Assembly: GCA_016711435.1 (NCBI GenBank)
Contig: JADJSY010000087.1
Coordinates: 32,112-96,111, forward strand
Origin: Lewinellaceae bacterium
GTDB taxonomy: Bacteria > Bacteroidota > Bacteroidia > Chitinophagales > Saprospiraceae
Reading direction: 5' to 3'
DNA: 64,000 nt
In this document: positions 20,255-29,189 of the stretch, piece by piece
Layout of the letters: each line of letters starts with the position of its first letter
Numbering within the stretch: the stretch's first letter is position 1
The notes under the pieces: model-generated
The model's database searches: none
Seen by the model: only the letters and a program-made list of their open reading frames with translations
Told to the model about the DNA's origin: nothing
Translations under genes and position numbers: made by a program

Positions 20255-20387
20255 TTTTGTTGAGGGTTGATTGAGGGTTGAGAATGTTGAGGGTTGAGGG
20301 TGGTAACCCATGCTTTGGAGGTAATTCACCTCAAACCATCAAACTTCTCAACCCTCAACAATCAACCCTCAAACCATCAAACCTTCC
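20255..20387. repeat. Inverted GTTGAGG/GTTTGAT arrays between convergent genes
   Basis: The left half repeats GTTGAGG and GTTGATT; the right half repeats the complementary CTCAACC and CATCAAA units with a different GC-poor centre (GGTAACCCATGC...). It lies between the stop of giant protein 2 and the stop of priA. TGA occurs repeatedly in the strand reading out of each gene. Confidence 0.75.
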
Positions 20388-22829
20388 TCACATCGGATCC
20401 ACATCCACTACCACCTGCACCTGCCCGAAGCCGGGTTTGCCGATAAGTATTTCCGTGGAATGCCGGATGAGCGCTTTGGAATCGCTGAGCAGCGGCGCTG
20501 ATTTTTCCAATTTCAGCATAATATCCTGCGCATAATAGCCGCGAATACGGGCGATATTGGGCTGTACGGGGCCGAGTACGCGGTCGCCCAATTTCTGACG
20601 CAGCATTTTGCCGAATTGCGCAGCGGCGTCATGCACCACTTTCGGGTCTTTATGACGCAGTTGGAGATTGATGAGCCGGTAAAAAGGCGGGTAGTGAAAC
20701 GCCTGTCGCTCATGCAGTTCGCGTTCTGCAAAGCCGCGAAAATCGCCGCGCAATACTTCCAGCAGCACCGGGTGTTTCGGATCGAACGCCTGGATGAGTA
20801 CTGACCCGCGTTTGAATTTTCGCCCGGCGCGACCGGCTACCTGGGTCAGCAACTGGAAAGCGCGTTCGCCGGAACGAAAATCGGGGAACTTGGTCAGTTG
20901 GTCAGCGCCAAGCACACCGACCAGCGATACATTGTCGAAATCGAGGCCTTTGGTCACCATTTGGGTACCCACCAGGATGTCCAGGCGGCGTTCCTCAAAA
21001 TCGCTGAGAAGTGCCAGCAGGTTATTTTTGGAACCGGCAGTATCCAGGTCCATGCGCCCGATGCGGGCATTGGGCAGGAATAGTTTGAGTTCGTCTTCAA
21101 TTTTTTCGGTGCCAAATCCGCGCAGGGTAATTTTTCCACTACCGCAGGCAGGGCAAACAACGGCAGGTTCCTGCGTGTAGCCGCAATAATGGCAGCGCAG
21201 CCGGTTGGTGTGTTTATGGAACGTCAGGCTCACGTCGCAGTGGCGGCACTGGGCGTTCCAGCCACAGACCTGGCATTCGAGCATCGGCGCGTAACCGCGG
21301 CGGTTTTGGAATAAAATAGCCTGCTCGCCTTTCTCAATGGCCTTTTGCAAATGTTCGATCAGCGGCGTTGCAAAAAGGCTCTGCATCTGCTTCGTTTTCA
21401 TTTGCTCCCGCAGGTCAACGGTCTGAATTTCAGGCAGTTCGAGTCCGCCGAAACGCAGCGGCATTTCTACCAGACCGTATTTTCCTGTTTGCGCATTGTG
21501 CCAGGATTCAATGGAAGGTGTGGCCGTGCCCAGCAACACCCTGGCGCCGTAGAGATGGGCCAGGTAGATCGCCGTATCGCGGGCGTGGTAGCGCGGCGCC
21601 GGGTCGTATTGTTTGAAAGAATTATCGTGTTCTTCGTCCACGATAATCAGTTGCAGGTTTTGAAAAGGCAAAAACAAACCGCTTCGCGCGGCCAGAATGA
21701 CCGCTTTGCCCGAAGAGGCCGCTTTCCAGACTTCCACGCGTTCGTGTGTGTTTACTTTGGAATGGTACACGCTGACCTCATCGCCGAATACTTTTTGTAA
21801 GCGACTGATAATCTGCGTAGTAAGCGCTATTTCCGGCAGCAAATACAGCACTTGTCCGCCCTGTCGCATCACATCGCGGATCATCTCGACATACACGCGG
21901 GTTTTGCCGCTACCGGTCACGCCGTAGAGCAAAACAACTTTTTTTTCTGCCAGTTGGACGTCGATTTCCGACAGCGCCTGCCGTTGCTGATCCGACAAAT
22001 CATCGACTTCCACGAGTTCATCCTCGTAACCGCTGAGGCGGCTCACTTCCATGTCGTAGCGCTCCAGGATTCCTTTTTTGAACAGGGTATTCAGGGAGGA
22101 TTCGGTGACGTCGGCTTTATACAGCACATCCTGTTTGCGGACAAAAGGCTGGTTTTTGTCGAGCGCAAGAAAGGCCATCAGGATTTCTAATTGCCGTTCC
22201 TTGTTTTGCAAATCGCGCATTACTTCCCGCAACAGATCGGGTTGGGAGCGATAGGGTTCGGTCAGCCGTACGGCAGTGAGTTTGCGCGCTTTGAATTTTT
22301 CCTGCAAATCCTCGCGCAGAAACAGCACGCCTTTTGTCAGCAAACGCTGAATGACGGGAAAGACCGTTTTTTTATTCAGAATCTTGCGGGCGTCTTCCAC
22401 CGTGATTTCCTGCTGTATCTGCAAGGCCTCCGTGATGAGGTATTCGTCGTTGTCTAAGGCGCTAAAATCGTCGCCGAAAATGTTGCTGAACACTAATTTG
22501 GTTTCGCTGGTCAGTTTCAGGTGGCCGGGCAATGCGGCGGACATCACTTCTCCGAGGGTGCAGCAGTAGTAGGCGGCAATCCAGTCCCAAAGTGCGAGTT
22601 GCTGCGGCGTCACGACGGTCACCTCGTCCAGCACGGATATAATCGGTTTTACCTGATAATCAGGTACTTCGGCGTGTACCCGCGCTACTAGTCCGCTGTA
22701 CAATTTGCTGCGGCCAAACTGTACTTCCACCCGAACGCCCGGTTGGACCAGCGCGCGCGCCGACTCCGGTACGGAGTAGGTGTAGGTGCGTTTGGGCAGG
22801 GCGAGGGGCAGGATGATGTCGGCGAACAT
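20388..22829 (-). CDS. priA: Primosomal protein N' (PriA helicase)
   Basis: The 813-residue protein is the replication-restart helicase that loads the replisome at collapsed forks. The N-terminal DNA-binding region (MFADIILPLALPKRTYTY...) is followed by a helicase core with Walker A GVTGSGKT at about residues 303-310 and Walker B DEEH at 398-401, with TATPSIES downstream. Eight cysteines in CxxC-type pairs (about residues 519-562, CQVCGW, CRHCD, CHYCG, CPACG) form the two zinc sites that define PriA. Length and order are normal. It is transcribed divergently from infC across a long spacer. Confidence 0.97.
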   Translation of the reverse strand: MFADIILPLALPKRTYTYSVPESARALVQPGVRVEVQFGRSKLYSGLVARVHAEVPDYQVKPIISVLDEVTVVTPQQLALWDWIAAYYCCTLGEVMSAALPGHLKLTSETKLVFSNIFGDDFSALDNDEYLITEALQIQQEITVEDARKILNKKTVFPVIQRLLTKGVLFLREDLQEKFKARKLTAVRLTEPYRSQPDLLREVMRDLQNKERQLEILMAFLALDKNQPFVRKQDVLYKADVTESSLNTLFKKGILERYDMEVSRLSGYEDELVEVDDLSDQQRQALSEIDVQLAEKKVVLLYGVTGSGKTRVYVEMIRDVMRQGGQVLYLLPEIALTTQIISRLQKVFGDEVSVYHSKVNTHERVEVWKAASSGKAVILAARSGLFLPFQNLQLIIVDEEHDNSFKQYDPAPRYHARDTAIYLAHLYGARVLLGTATPSIESWHNAQTGKYGLVEMPLRFGGLELPEIQTVDLREQMKTKQMQSLFATPLIEHLQKAIEKGEQAILFQNRRGYAPMLECQVCGWNAQCRHCDVSLTFHKHTNRLRCHYCGYTQEPAVVCPACGSGKITLRGFGTEKIEDELKLFLPNARIGRMDLDTAGSKNNLLALLSDFEERRLDILVGTQMVTKGLDFDNVSLVGVLGADQLTKFPDFRSGERAFQLLTQVAGRAGRKFKRGSVLIQAFDPKHPVLLEVLRGDFRGFAERELHERQAFHYPPFYRLINLQLRHKDPKVVHDAAAQFGKMLRQKLGDRVLGPVQPNIARIRGYYAQDIMLKLEKSAPLLSDSKALIRHSTEILIGKPGFGQVQVVVDVDPM

Positions 22830-22852
22830 TTTCTGGATGGTGGCTTGATGTG

Positions 22853-22860
22853 CAAAGGTA
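22853..22860 (-). promoter_or_regulatory. Candidate -7 element for priA
   Basis: Read on the minus strand this is TACCTTTG, a full match to the Bacteroidota TAnnTTTG box, ending 24 bases before the priA ATG. I do not see a good TTTG box 18-20 bases upstream. Confidence 0.4.
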
Positions 22861-22929
22861 GATAAAACCGGTAAAATTGTTTTATGAATGGTTTTTTAAA
22901 ACAAAAAGTTTTTTATGCAGTGCGTGGGT

Positions 22930-23330
22930 CCTCCTTTCTTGGAACAGGATTGTAAGGCGGGGGTCGTAAGACCCTCGCACGGCGGTAACGTTTGGCTCAG
23001 GAATTAGTGATCATCAATGGCTTATGAGAGTTGGCAAGCCAAGCGTCACCGCCGTGCGAGGGTCTTACGACCCCGCACTTTACGTGCTCTGTACGCTACT
23101 TTTGTCATCCTGCGGGGGATCCGTCCACTCTACGAACGCGTTCCAACTCGGCTTACCCCGCGTAGAGTGAACGGATCCTGGTGGTACACCGAGCCGCCCG
23201 GGCCGTCGTTGGGCGTCCTCGCCAACGACAGACTATCACCCATGCCAGGCAAAATAATGGATCAAATCGCTTAGCATGAGTGGTACAATGTCGTTGGCGA
23301 GGACGCCAACGACGGCCCGGGCATCTCACT
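22930..23330. repeat. Three successive inverted repeats in the priA-infC spacer
   Basis: Pair 1: 22957-22990 with 23044-23076 (about 33 bases, two differences), containing GGTCGTAAGACC. Pair 2: 23117-23134 with 23161-23178 (18 bases, one mismatch). Pair 3: 23196-23230 with 23289-23322 (34 bases, one extra G). The arms of pair 3 contain their own palindrome GTTGGCGAGGACGCCAAC. Together they fill most of an 800-base divergent spacer. No gene is seen in the spacer; the remainder (23331-23636) is AT-rich and should hold the infC promoter. Confidence 0.8.
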
Positions 23331-23636
23331 TTATTATTGATAAAGTAAAAACTTTGGCCGATAGAATCTCTGTAAAATTCGGGATGAGTAATGTTGTGAA
23401 AACCACTTCGTGTCCGTTGCGGTAAAAAACACCTCGCCGAAAAAAACAGAATTCCAAAGTTCAAATGAGTCGCCTTCTATTGGATAGCGTCCTTTGCGGT
23501 AAAATAATCTTAAAAAAATTACCATTTCGAGCAGCCACAAAGCATAAAATGCGTTATTTTTGTCCCACTTTTGCCAAGAAGTTTGCATCTCCTGCGTGGA
23601 GGCAACCTGATTTTTTCACTAAACCATCATTCTTAA

Positions 23637-24293
23637 TTGGCATTTAAACCTTACCGTCCTAAACCCGCCGGCGCTCGTCCGCCCGGCGCTCGCCCCGGAG
23701 GGGGCCGCCCGTTTCCATCGCGCCATCAGCACCAACCCGAACACCGTATCAATGAATTCATCCGGGTACCGGAAGTTCGTTTAGTGGGCGAAAACCTGGC
23801 TGAAATCAGCGAAGTAGTCGGGGAAACTATTGAAAATGGCATTTTTCCTACCTCCAAACTCCAGAAGTTTGCAGAAGAAATGGGGCTTGACCTGATTGAA
23901 ATCACGCCCAATGCGGAGCCTCCCATCGTACGCATTGCCGACTATAACAAATTCCTCTACCAGAAGAAGAAGAAGGAAAAAGAGATGAAAGCCAATTCCT
24001 CCAAAGTGGAACTCAAAGAGATCCGCTTCGGACCGGAAACCGGCGAGCACGACTTCGACTTCAAACTGCGCCATGCCAAAAGTTTCCTTGGAGAAGGCAA
24101 TAAAGTAAAAGCCTACGTGCAATTCCGCGGCCGTGCCATCGTATTTAAAGACCGGGGCGAGCTGCTGTTGCTGCGTTTTATGAAAGAACTCGAAGATCAC
24201 GGCGCTGCCGACCAGATGCCACGCCTCGAAGGCAAACGTATGAGCGTGATCCTGTCGCCCAAAAAGGGCGCTCCCAAGAAAAAAGATGATTAA
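23637..24293 (+). CDS. infC: Translation initiation factor IF-3
   Basis: The protein binds the 30S subunit and checks start-codon pairing. After a basic, proline/arginine-rich N-terminal tail (about 35 residues) the IF3-N domain begins at HRINEFIRVPEVRLVG, followed by the lysine-rich linker (LYQKKKKEKEMK) and the IF3-C domain (ELKEIRFGPETGEHDFDFK...). The start must be TTG 23637: a TAA lies directly upstream in frame, and the next in-frame ATG is well inside the IF3-N domain. A rare start codon is the known basis of IF-3 autoregulation in other bacteria (AUU in Escherichia coli). The C-terminal KKGAPKKKDD tail is ordinary for the phylum. Confidence 0.97.
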   Translation: MAFKPYRPKPAGARPPGARPGGGRPFPSRHQHQPEHRINEFIRVPEVRLVGENLAEISEVVGETIENGIFPTSKLQKFAEEMGLDLIEITPNAEPPIVRIADYNKFLYQKKKKEKEMKANSSKVELKEIRFGPETGEHDFDFKLRHAKSFLGEGNKVKAYVQFRGRAIVFKDRGELLLLRFMKELEDHGAADQMPRLEGKRMSVILSPKKGAPKKKDD

Positions 24294-24420
24294 ATAGGTG
24301 TTTTTGTGTTTTGGTTTTTGTGTTTTTGAACAAGCAACTGTAAGTTACTGATTGTCAAAAAATGTGTACAAATGCTGTTCTAAAACACCAAAACACTAAA
24401 ACACCAAAACACTTATTTTT
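24294..24420. repeat. TAAAACAC/GTGTTTTG inverted array
   Basis: GTGTTTTTG-type units on the left (24299-24328) face four CTAAAACA/CCAAAACA units on the right (24379-24412, period eight). It follows infC and precedes the rpmI promoter, so it could terminate part of the infC transcript. Confidence 0.65.
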
Positions 24421-24430
24421 TCCAATTTCT

Positions 24431-24460
24431 TTTGCGCTTTGTCGCAACGTACTACCTTTG
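24431..24460 (+). promoter_or_regulatory. Bacteroidota-type promoter for rpmI-rplT
   Basis: TTTG (24431-24434), an 18-base spacer and TACCTTTG (24453-24460) match the phylum's primary sigma consensus TTTG-N18-20-TAnnTTTG. Transcription should start near 24467, about 25 bases before the rpmI ATG. Confidence 0.75.
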
Positions 24461-24491
24461 CGCTCCAATTTTAAATAACAATCGTTTTATC

Positions 24492-24686
24492 ATGCCGAAA
24501 ATGAAGACCCACTCCAGCGCCAAGAAGAGATTCTCGGTTACTGGTACAGGTAAAGTGAAGCGCAACCGGGCAAGATTGCGCCACATCGCAAGTACAAAAA
24601 CGAAAAAACAAAAACGCCACCTGCGCGGCAGCGTAGTGGTTGACAAGACCGAACACGCTCGTATCGAGCGCCTGTTGGTGATCTGA
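24492..24686 (+). CDS. rpmI: Large ribosomal subunit protein bL35
   Basis: The 64-residue basic protein starts at ATG 24492 with MPKMKTHSSAKKRFSVTGTG, the standard bL35 N-terminus; the longer open frame upstream covers the promoter and is not coding. The tail (HLRGSVVVDKTEHARIERLL) matches the family. It lies in the conserved infC-rpmI-rplT order. Confidence 0.97.
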   Translation: MPKMKTHSSAKKRFSVTGTGKVKRNRARLRHIASTKTKKQKRHLRGSVVVDKTEHARIERLLVI

Positions 24687-24809
24687 TCCTGTTTTTTCCG
24701 ATTGCCCCGTTTCCTGAAAGCAGGAAACAAATTCTCCTTTTTTAACGAGGACTTTGGCAAAAGTATGGTCGCAAGGCCATCCCGAAGTCGCACTAAAAAG
24801 TAACATTGT

Positions 24810-25157
24810 ATGCCAAGAGCAACCAACAACCCGGCCAGTCGCGCCCGCCGGAAAAGAATTATGTTAGCCGCACGCGGCTTCTTCGGCGCCCGTTCAAAAG
24901 TCTACACCGTAGCAAAAAACGCCCTTGAAAAAGGTTGGAATTATGCCTTCCGGGACCGCAAATTCAAAAAACGCATTTACCGCCGCCTTTGGATTGCGCG
25001 TATCAATGCCGCCACACGCCCGATGGGTATCAATTACAGCCGCTTCATCCATGCTTTAGACCAGAAAGGGATCACCCTGAATCGCAAAGCATTGGCCGAC
25101 ATGGCGCTCAACCACCCGGCTACCTTCAAAGCCATTGTGGACGCAGCGAGGAAGTAA
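24810..25157 (+). CDS. rplT: Large ribosomal subunit protein bL20
   Basis: The 115-residue basic protein binds 23S rRNA early in 50S assembly. MPRATNNPASRARRKRIM, AARGFFGARSKVYTVAK and WIARINAATRPMGINYSRF are typical bL20 blocks, and the length is normal. The spacing from rpmI (123 bases) is long for this operon but contains no recognisable element. Confidence 0.97.
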   Translation: MPRATNNPASRARRKRIMLAARGFFGARSKVYTVAKNALEKGWNYAFRDRKFKKRIYRRLWIARINAATRPMGINYSRFIHALDQKGITLNRKALADMALNHPATFKAIVDAARK

Positions 25158-25192
25158 GTCGACAGTCCGAAGTCGACAGTCCGAAGTGCGAA
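25158..25192. repeat. Five-unit GTCGACA/GTCCGAA heptad array
   Basis: Starting at the base after the rplT stop, the units are GTCGACA, GTCCGAA, GTCGACA, GTCCGAA, GTGCGAA. The period is exactly seven. Unlike most arrays in the window, these units contain no stop codon on this strand and have no inverted partner nearby. Confidence 0.8.
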
Positions 25193-25231
25193 GTAGCAAG
25201 CGTTTTGCTATTGTTTTGTTAAAATATCTCT

Positions 25232-25270
25232 GCGGGGAATTGGTATCATGCCAGTTCCCCGTTTTGTTTT
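25232..25270 (+). terminator. Rho-independent terminator of the infC-rpmI-rplT unit
   Basis: CGGGGAATTGG and CCAGTTCCCCG form an 11-base stem with one mismatch around a seven-base loop, followed by TTTTGTTTT. It lies 75 bases after the rplT stop. Confidence 0.8.
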
Positions 25271-25438
25271 CCGGTTTAAATAAGGGGTTGGGGTGGTTGG
25301 CTGGTGTCATGGATCACAAAAACATGAATCAATTTTGACAAGAACTCAGTATTTTAAAAAAATATGCCAAAAACGCCGGAAATTCACCCCGGTTTAACTT
25401 TAACCCAACCCGATTTCCACACAAATTTCAACTTAACT

Positions 25439-26299
25439 ATGAAAAAATTCCTACTCCTGCTGTTTACCGTGGCCTCTTTTGTCGCTGTACAGGCGCAAAC
25501 CTGTGTTCGTGACTCTTCTGTGCTGCAAAATGATTCTGTTATTATTACGCCGCGTCCTTACACGGATACTTACCAGGTCTACGCTTTGGCGCAGGCTTGT
25601 ATCGGACAACCTTATCTTCAGTCGTTTACGCTGGAAGTGCCGTCTTCATTTACTTTTCAAGGTATCACGTTGCCTATTACGAGTGCCAGCATCGCCACTT
25701 CAGGCGCATTGTCTGGTCAGCCAGTGGGCATTACATACCTGTGCGATCCGCCGAACTGCGTTTTTCAGGCCGGCACCCTGGGATGTATCCTGTTGTACGG
25801 CACGCCGACAGCTGCCAATACACCCGATACGTTCAGTTTGGTTATTGCAGCTACTATCCAGACGACTTTCGCACCCGTACCGATTACCTTTCCAGGCCCA
25901 GTGGCCCCGGGCAATTATTACCTGATCCTGAACGCGGCCAACAACTGCGTTTCTTCCGCTTACGACCTGAACAGCCAGATCGTGGGTATCAAAAACCAGC
26001 CGAATCCATTCGGTCAGCAAACCACCATCGAAGTGGAATCTGTCACGACCGGCGATTTCCAGTTTGAAGTATTCGACCTGATGGGACGAAGAATGCACCA
26101 GCAAAATATCCGCCTCATTGAAGGTACCAACCAGTTCACTTTCGACGCCGTTAGCCTAGCCGACGGCACGTATTTTTACAGCCTGAGCAACCGGGAAGGC
26201 AAGGTGTCGAAGGTGATGGTGATTGCGCTAGATAATGGAAGGTTGTTGAGGGTTGAAAGGGTAAAAGGATATTATCCGCTCGAAAATTTTAGTCGTTAA
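25439..26299 (+). CDS. T9SS-secreted hypothetical protein
   Basis: From ATG 25439 the protein has a signal peptide (MKKFLLLLFTVASFVAVQAQ), a beta-rich domain of about 170 residues with several cysteines and repeated PxPxxTF segments, and a T9SS type A sorting domain beginning at IKNQPNPFGQQTTIEV. A normal sorting domain would end near KVSKVMVIA; here about 23 extra residues follow, encoded partly by GTTGAGGGTTGA repeat-like sequence, as if the original stop had been lost or displaced. The upstream open frame (25364) is not needed. Function unknown. Confidence 0.75.
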   Translation: MKKFLLLLFTVASFVAVQAQTCVRDSSVLQNDSVIITPRPYTDTYQVYALAQACIGQPYLQSFTLEVPSSFTFQGITLPITSASIATSGALSGQPVGITYLCDPPNCVFQAGTLGCILLYGTPTAANTPDTFSLVIAATIQTTFAPVPITFPGPVAPGNYYLILNAANNCVSSAYDLNSQIVGIKNQPNPFGQQTTIEVESVTTGDFQFEVFDLMGRRMHQQNIRLIEGTNQFTFDAVSLADGTYFYSLSNREGKVSKVMVIALDNGRLLRVERVKGYYPLENFSR

Positions 26300-26527
26300 A
26301 GTGTCTTGGAGAATCTTTTAATCCCCTTTCCCTCCTTTCAACCAAACCCCCCTTGAAAAGTTCGTTCCCCGCCATATAAGTACTTCGTCGATATTAGTTT
26401 AAATTGATTGCAAATGCTTGATTATCAGCACGAATAACCAATAACTAATAACGGATAACTAACTTGCCTGTAATCCTGCCTGATTCGCCGCGGAGCGTAT
26501 TTTTTCACAAATAAAACCCGGTTGTCT
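26300..26527. repeat. Spacer with second copy of the GATAAC-heptad repeat
   Basis: Positions 26401-26463 repeat the sequence at 2321-2385, including the shared AAATGCTTGATTAT and the AATAACC, AATAACT, AATAACG, GATAACT units. The rest of the spacer is unremarkable. Confidence 0.7.
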
Positions 26528-28339
26528 ATGCGACTTCTGCACCTCTTATCCATTTGTTTATCAGCACTTTGTATCCAGACCCTCACTGCTCAGTCCGGCT
26601 GTCCGGGCTGCCAGACCGCGCTTCCTGAAAGTTTGCCGGAAGACACCCTGTACCTGCAAAATATACCCGACGGGGAAGCGGGACTTCCCTACAGTGAAGA
26701 CGTTTCTTTCCGCATGCCCAAAACCACGACGCCTGTTGCAGCAGTTGACAGTGTCACACCTCCGGGTCTTACCATTAGTAAAATTGAAATTATTTCGGTG
26801 GACGGCTTGCCGCAGGGACTTTACTGGCAGCCCAGCCAGTGGGAATTTCAGACGGCCACCGAAACGGACGGTTGCATCAAAATCTGCGGTATGCCGACGG
26901 TTTCCGACTCCTTTGTGCTGACGGTTAAAATCAAAGCGACGGTGCTTTTCCTCGTGCAGGAAAAAACGTTCCCGATGCGCATCTACATCGCGCCGAAAGT
27001 GAGCAACACCGACGGTTTCAGTATGACCAATTACACGGGCTGCGGCAGCGCAGAAGTTACTTTTGAAAATAATGTGCCCTCCGGCGGCGCCGATGGATTT
27101 ACATACGCCTGGGATTTTGGCGATGGTACGACCTCCACAAGTGAAAACCCGCCTCCGCATACCTACGACGAGCCGGGCATTTACACGGTTTCCTACGAGG
27201 CAACGGTCGATACCGCCGGCTACATCCTGGAAAGCGTCACTGTGTTGGATGTGGATTGTGTGGATCAGTTAGGCGCAGGGGTGCCGGACCTGTATTTCCT
27301 GATTAAACTACCCAATGATTCGGTGGTTTTCAACTCTTCCCCGTATGTCAATAACACGCCCCTACCCTACACCTGGCCGGTCAGTTTAAAATTAGGGGAA
27401 GGTAATTATACACTCTTTGTGGCCGATGAAGACAGCGGACTTAAAGGCAGCGACGACGACTGCGGTACCGTGCCGTTTAATATCCTGAGCGGCGATACGC
27501 TCACGGCGGGCGGCCTGACGGTGATTCTCAATATTCAACACCCGATCGAGGAAGTGGTGTCGCAGGACACTGTTATTGTATATCCTTTGCCGGTTGCACC
27601 GACGTTGAGCGCGCCACAGGGATTGAGCGCCTGTGTGGGTTCGGATTCTCTCGTCCTGCTTTCTTCCTACGGGGCAGGCAACCAATGGTTCCGCGACGGT
27701 CTGCCTATCGAGGGCGCTACGGACTTTTTGTATCAACCCGGCCAGTCCGGCGATTACCAGGTGCAAATCGGCACCCCGGAAGGTTGTACGGCGATTTCGA
27801 ATATTGCTTCCGTATCCGTTCACCCGCTGCCGGCCTCGCCTGCATTTTCAAACCTGAATAACTCGCTGCGTTTATTCGATACGCTGGCTTTACCGGCTGA
27901 ATATAGTTTGCAATGGTACAATGAAGCCGCTCCGATCCCCGGCGAAACGGGTTTTCGCTTCTGCGCCACTGCCAACGGCACCTACGGCCTTGAGGTGACC
28001 GACCTGAACACCGGCTGTGTGAACTTTTTCTCTCAATTGGTGGTGTACAACCCGGCCTTCGACTGCACGGTAGGCACCGGCAATCCAGTAGCCCTTGCGA
28101 TGGGCATTTTCCCCAATCCGGCACACGACGAACTGCATCTGCGATTTGAAAAACCGCTCAGCGGCGAAGGCCTGCTGCGCATCTGGGATGCCACGGGGCG
28201 ACTGATCCGTACCATTCCGACAGCCCCCGGCGCTACTGCCATGCAGATTGATTGTATGAATTTGGTGTCCGGCTTGTTTACCCTGGAAATGATCAGCGGG
28301 GAAGGCAGGGGAAGCGCGAAAGTGGTGGTGACGCATTAA
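26528..28339 (+). CDS. T9SS-secreted PKD-domain protein
   Basis: Starting at ATG 26528 (MRLLHLLSICLSALCIQ), the ~603-residue protein has a signal peptide ending near LTAQ. A lectin-like or putative-Ig N-terminal part with a cysteine pair is followed by a PKD domain (about residues 180-240, YAWDFGDGTTSTSENPPPHTY), two Ig-like modules (SACVGSDSLVLLSSYG..., NSLRLFDTLALPAEYSLQW) and a T9SS type A sorting domain (LAMGIFPNPAHDELHLRFE to the end). It is probably a surface-exposed or released binding protein. It is followed by an inverted array shared with the convergent neighbour. Confidence 0.8.
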   Translation: MRLLHLLSICLSALCIQTLTAQSGCPGCQTALPESLPEDTLYLQNIPDGEAGLPYSEDVSFRMPKTTTPVAAVDSVTPPGLTISKIEIISVDGLPQGLYWQPSQWEFQTATETDGCIKICGMPTVSDSFVLTVKIKATVLFLVQEKTFPMRIYIAPKVSNTDGFSMTNYTGCGSAEVTFENNVPSGGADGFTYAWDFGDGTTSTSENPPPHTYDEPGIYTVSYEATVDTAGYILESVTVLDVDCVDQLGAGVPDLYFLIKLPNDSVVFNSSPYVNNTPLPYTWPVSLKLGEGNYTLFVADEDSGLKGSDDDCGTVPFNILSGDTLTAGGLTVILNIQHPIEEVVSQDTVIVYPLPVAPTLSAPQGLSACVGSDSLVLLSSYGAGNQWFRDGLPIEGATDFLYQPGQSGDYQVQIGTPEGCTAISNIASVSVHPLPASPAFSNLNNSLRLFDTLALPAEYSLQWYNEAAPIPGETGFRFCATANGTYGLEVTDLNTGCVNFFSQLVVYNPAFDCTVGTGNPVALAMGIFPNPAHDELHLRFEKPLSGEGLLRIWDATGRLIRTIPTAPGATAMQIDCMNLVSGLFTLEMISGEGRGSAKVVVTH

Positions 28340-28449
28340 AAGTTTATGGGTTTATAGTTGACAGGTTTATGGTTTATTAGATATCACTCTATAAACCTAT
28401 AAACGATCAACTATAAACCCATAAATTTATAAACCCAACATCAGCCAAT
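28340..28449. repeat. Inverted GTTTATR arrays between convergent genes
   Basis: Arms 28341-28361 and 28408-28428 pair over about 19 bases; additional GGTTTAT and ATAAACC units extend the symmetry. Unit length is about seven. It sits exactly between two stop codons. Confidence 0.75.
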
Positions 28450-29019
28450 TCAGAAAACTTCCTCGCCGGCTTCAATATTTACTGTGGATACTGCTATATT
28501 GGTTAATGTTTGATCTGCCGCTTTTTCTTCATCCAGTGTTGTTTGAAGTAAATCACCGGCAGCACTCAAACCGAGTGTGTCTGCAAACTGGCGCAGTGTG
28601 CCGTAAGTCGCAATTTCATAGTGTTCCACTTTTTGTGCTGCGGCAATGATACCAGCATCACGCATGGCGCCTTCTTCACAGTCTTCCATGATCCCTTCGG
28701 CTTCTTTAATCAGCCCTGCCATGGCATCACATTTTTCAGCGGTAGGTTTTTTGCCGATGGCGCCAAACACTTGTTCCAAACGAATGATTTGTTCTTCCGT
28801 TTCTTTCAGGTGGTGTGTCAGTGCATCTACCAATTCAGTCGATGTTGCATTTTTGATCATCTTTGGAATGGCCTTGGTCAATGCTTGTTCAGCCCAATAA
28901 ATATCCTTTAACCCATCTTCAAATAATTGCATAAGTTGTGAGGCCTGCATCCCACCTTTTTTGGCTGAACCATTCGATTTCGTTTCCCTTCCGGAACCAT
29001 TATTTTCTTGATGTTGCAT
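28450..29019 (-). CDS. YciE/YciF-type ferritin-like protein (DUF892)
   Basis: From ATG 29019 (MQHQENNGSG) the protein has about 189 residues. After a low-complexity glycine/serine/lysine tail it shows the DUF892 four-helix pattern: LFEDGLKDIYWAEQALTKAIPKM, HLKETEEQIIRLEQVF, a central IMEDCEEGAMRDAGIIAAAQKVEHYEIATY... helix pair, and LLQTTLDEEKAADQTL. The acidic and histidine residues at helix centres (E-x6-Y, E-x2-H, H-Y-E) fit a di-iron site. Members are linked to stress responses in other bacteria. The 17 codons upstream of ATG 29019 are open but lack family similarity. Confidence 0.88.
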   Translation of the reverse strand: MQHQENNGSGRETKSNGSAKKGGMQASQLMQLFEDGLKDIYWAEQALTKAIPKMIKNATSTELVDALTHHLKETEEQIIRLEQVFGAIGKKPTAEKCDAMAGLIKEAEGIMEDCEEGAMRDAGIIAAAQKVEHYEIATYGTLRQFADTLGLSAAGDLLQTTLDEEKAADQTLTNIAVSTVNIEAGEEVF

Positions 29020-29189
29020 AATTATTTTTTTACACGAATTAAAAAAATGATAATGCAAAGGTGGGAGCATACCGGGTCTAAAATTTTACACAATCTTAAA
29101 AAGATATTACATAATTCCCAGATTAACCGGGTTTATCGGGCCATTTTTAACACCGCGTTTTCACCCGTTTGCGCTTGGATTGCCTATTA

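Noticed and set aside
22930..23330. tRNA or other structured RNA gene
   Set aside because: The stems are simple long inverted repeats; no tRNA arms or T-loop motif.
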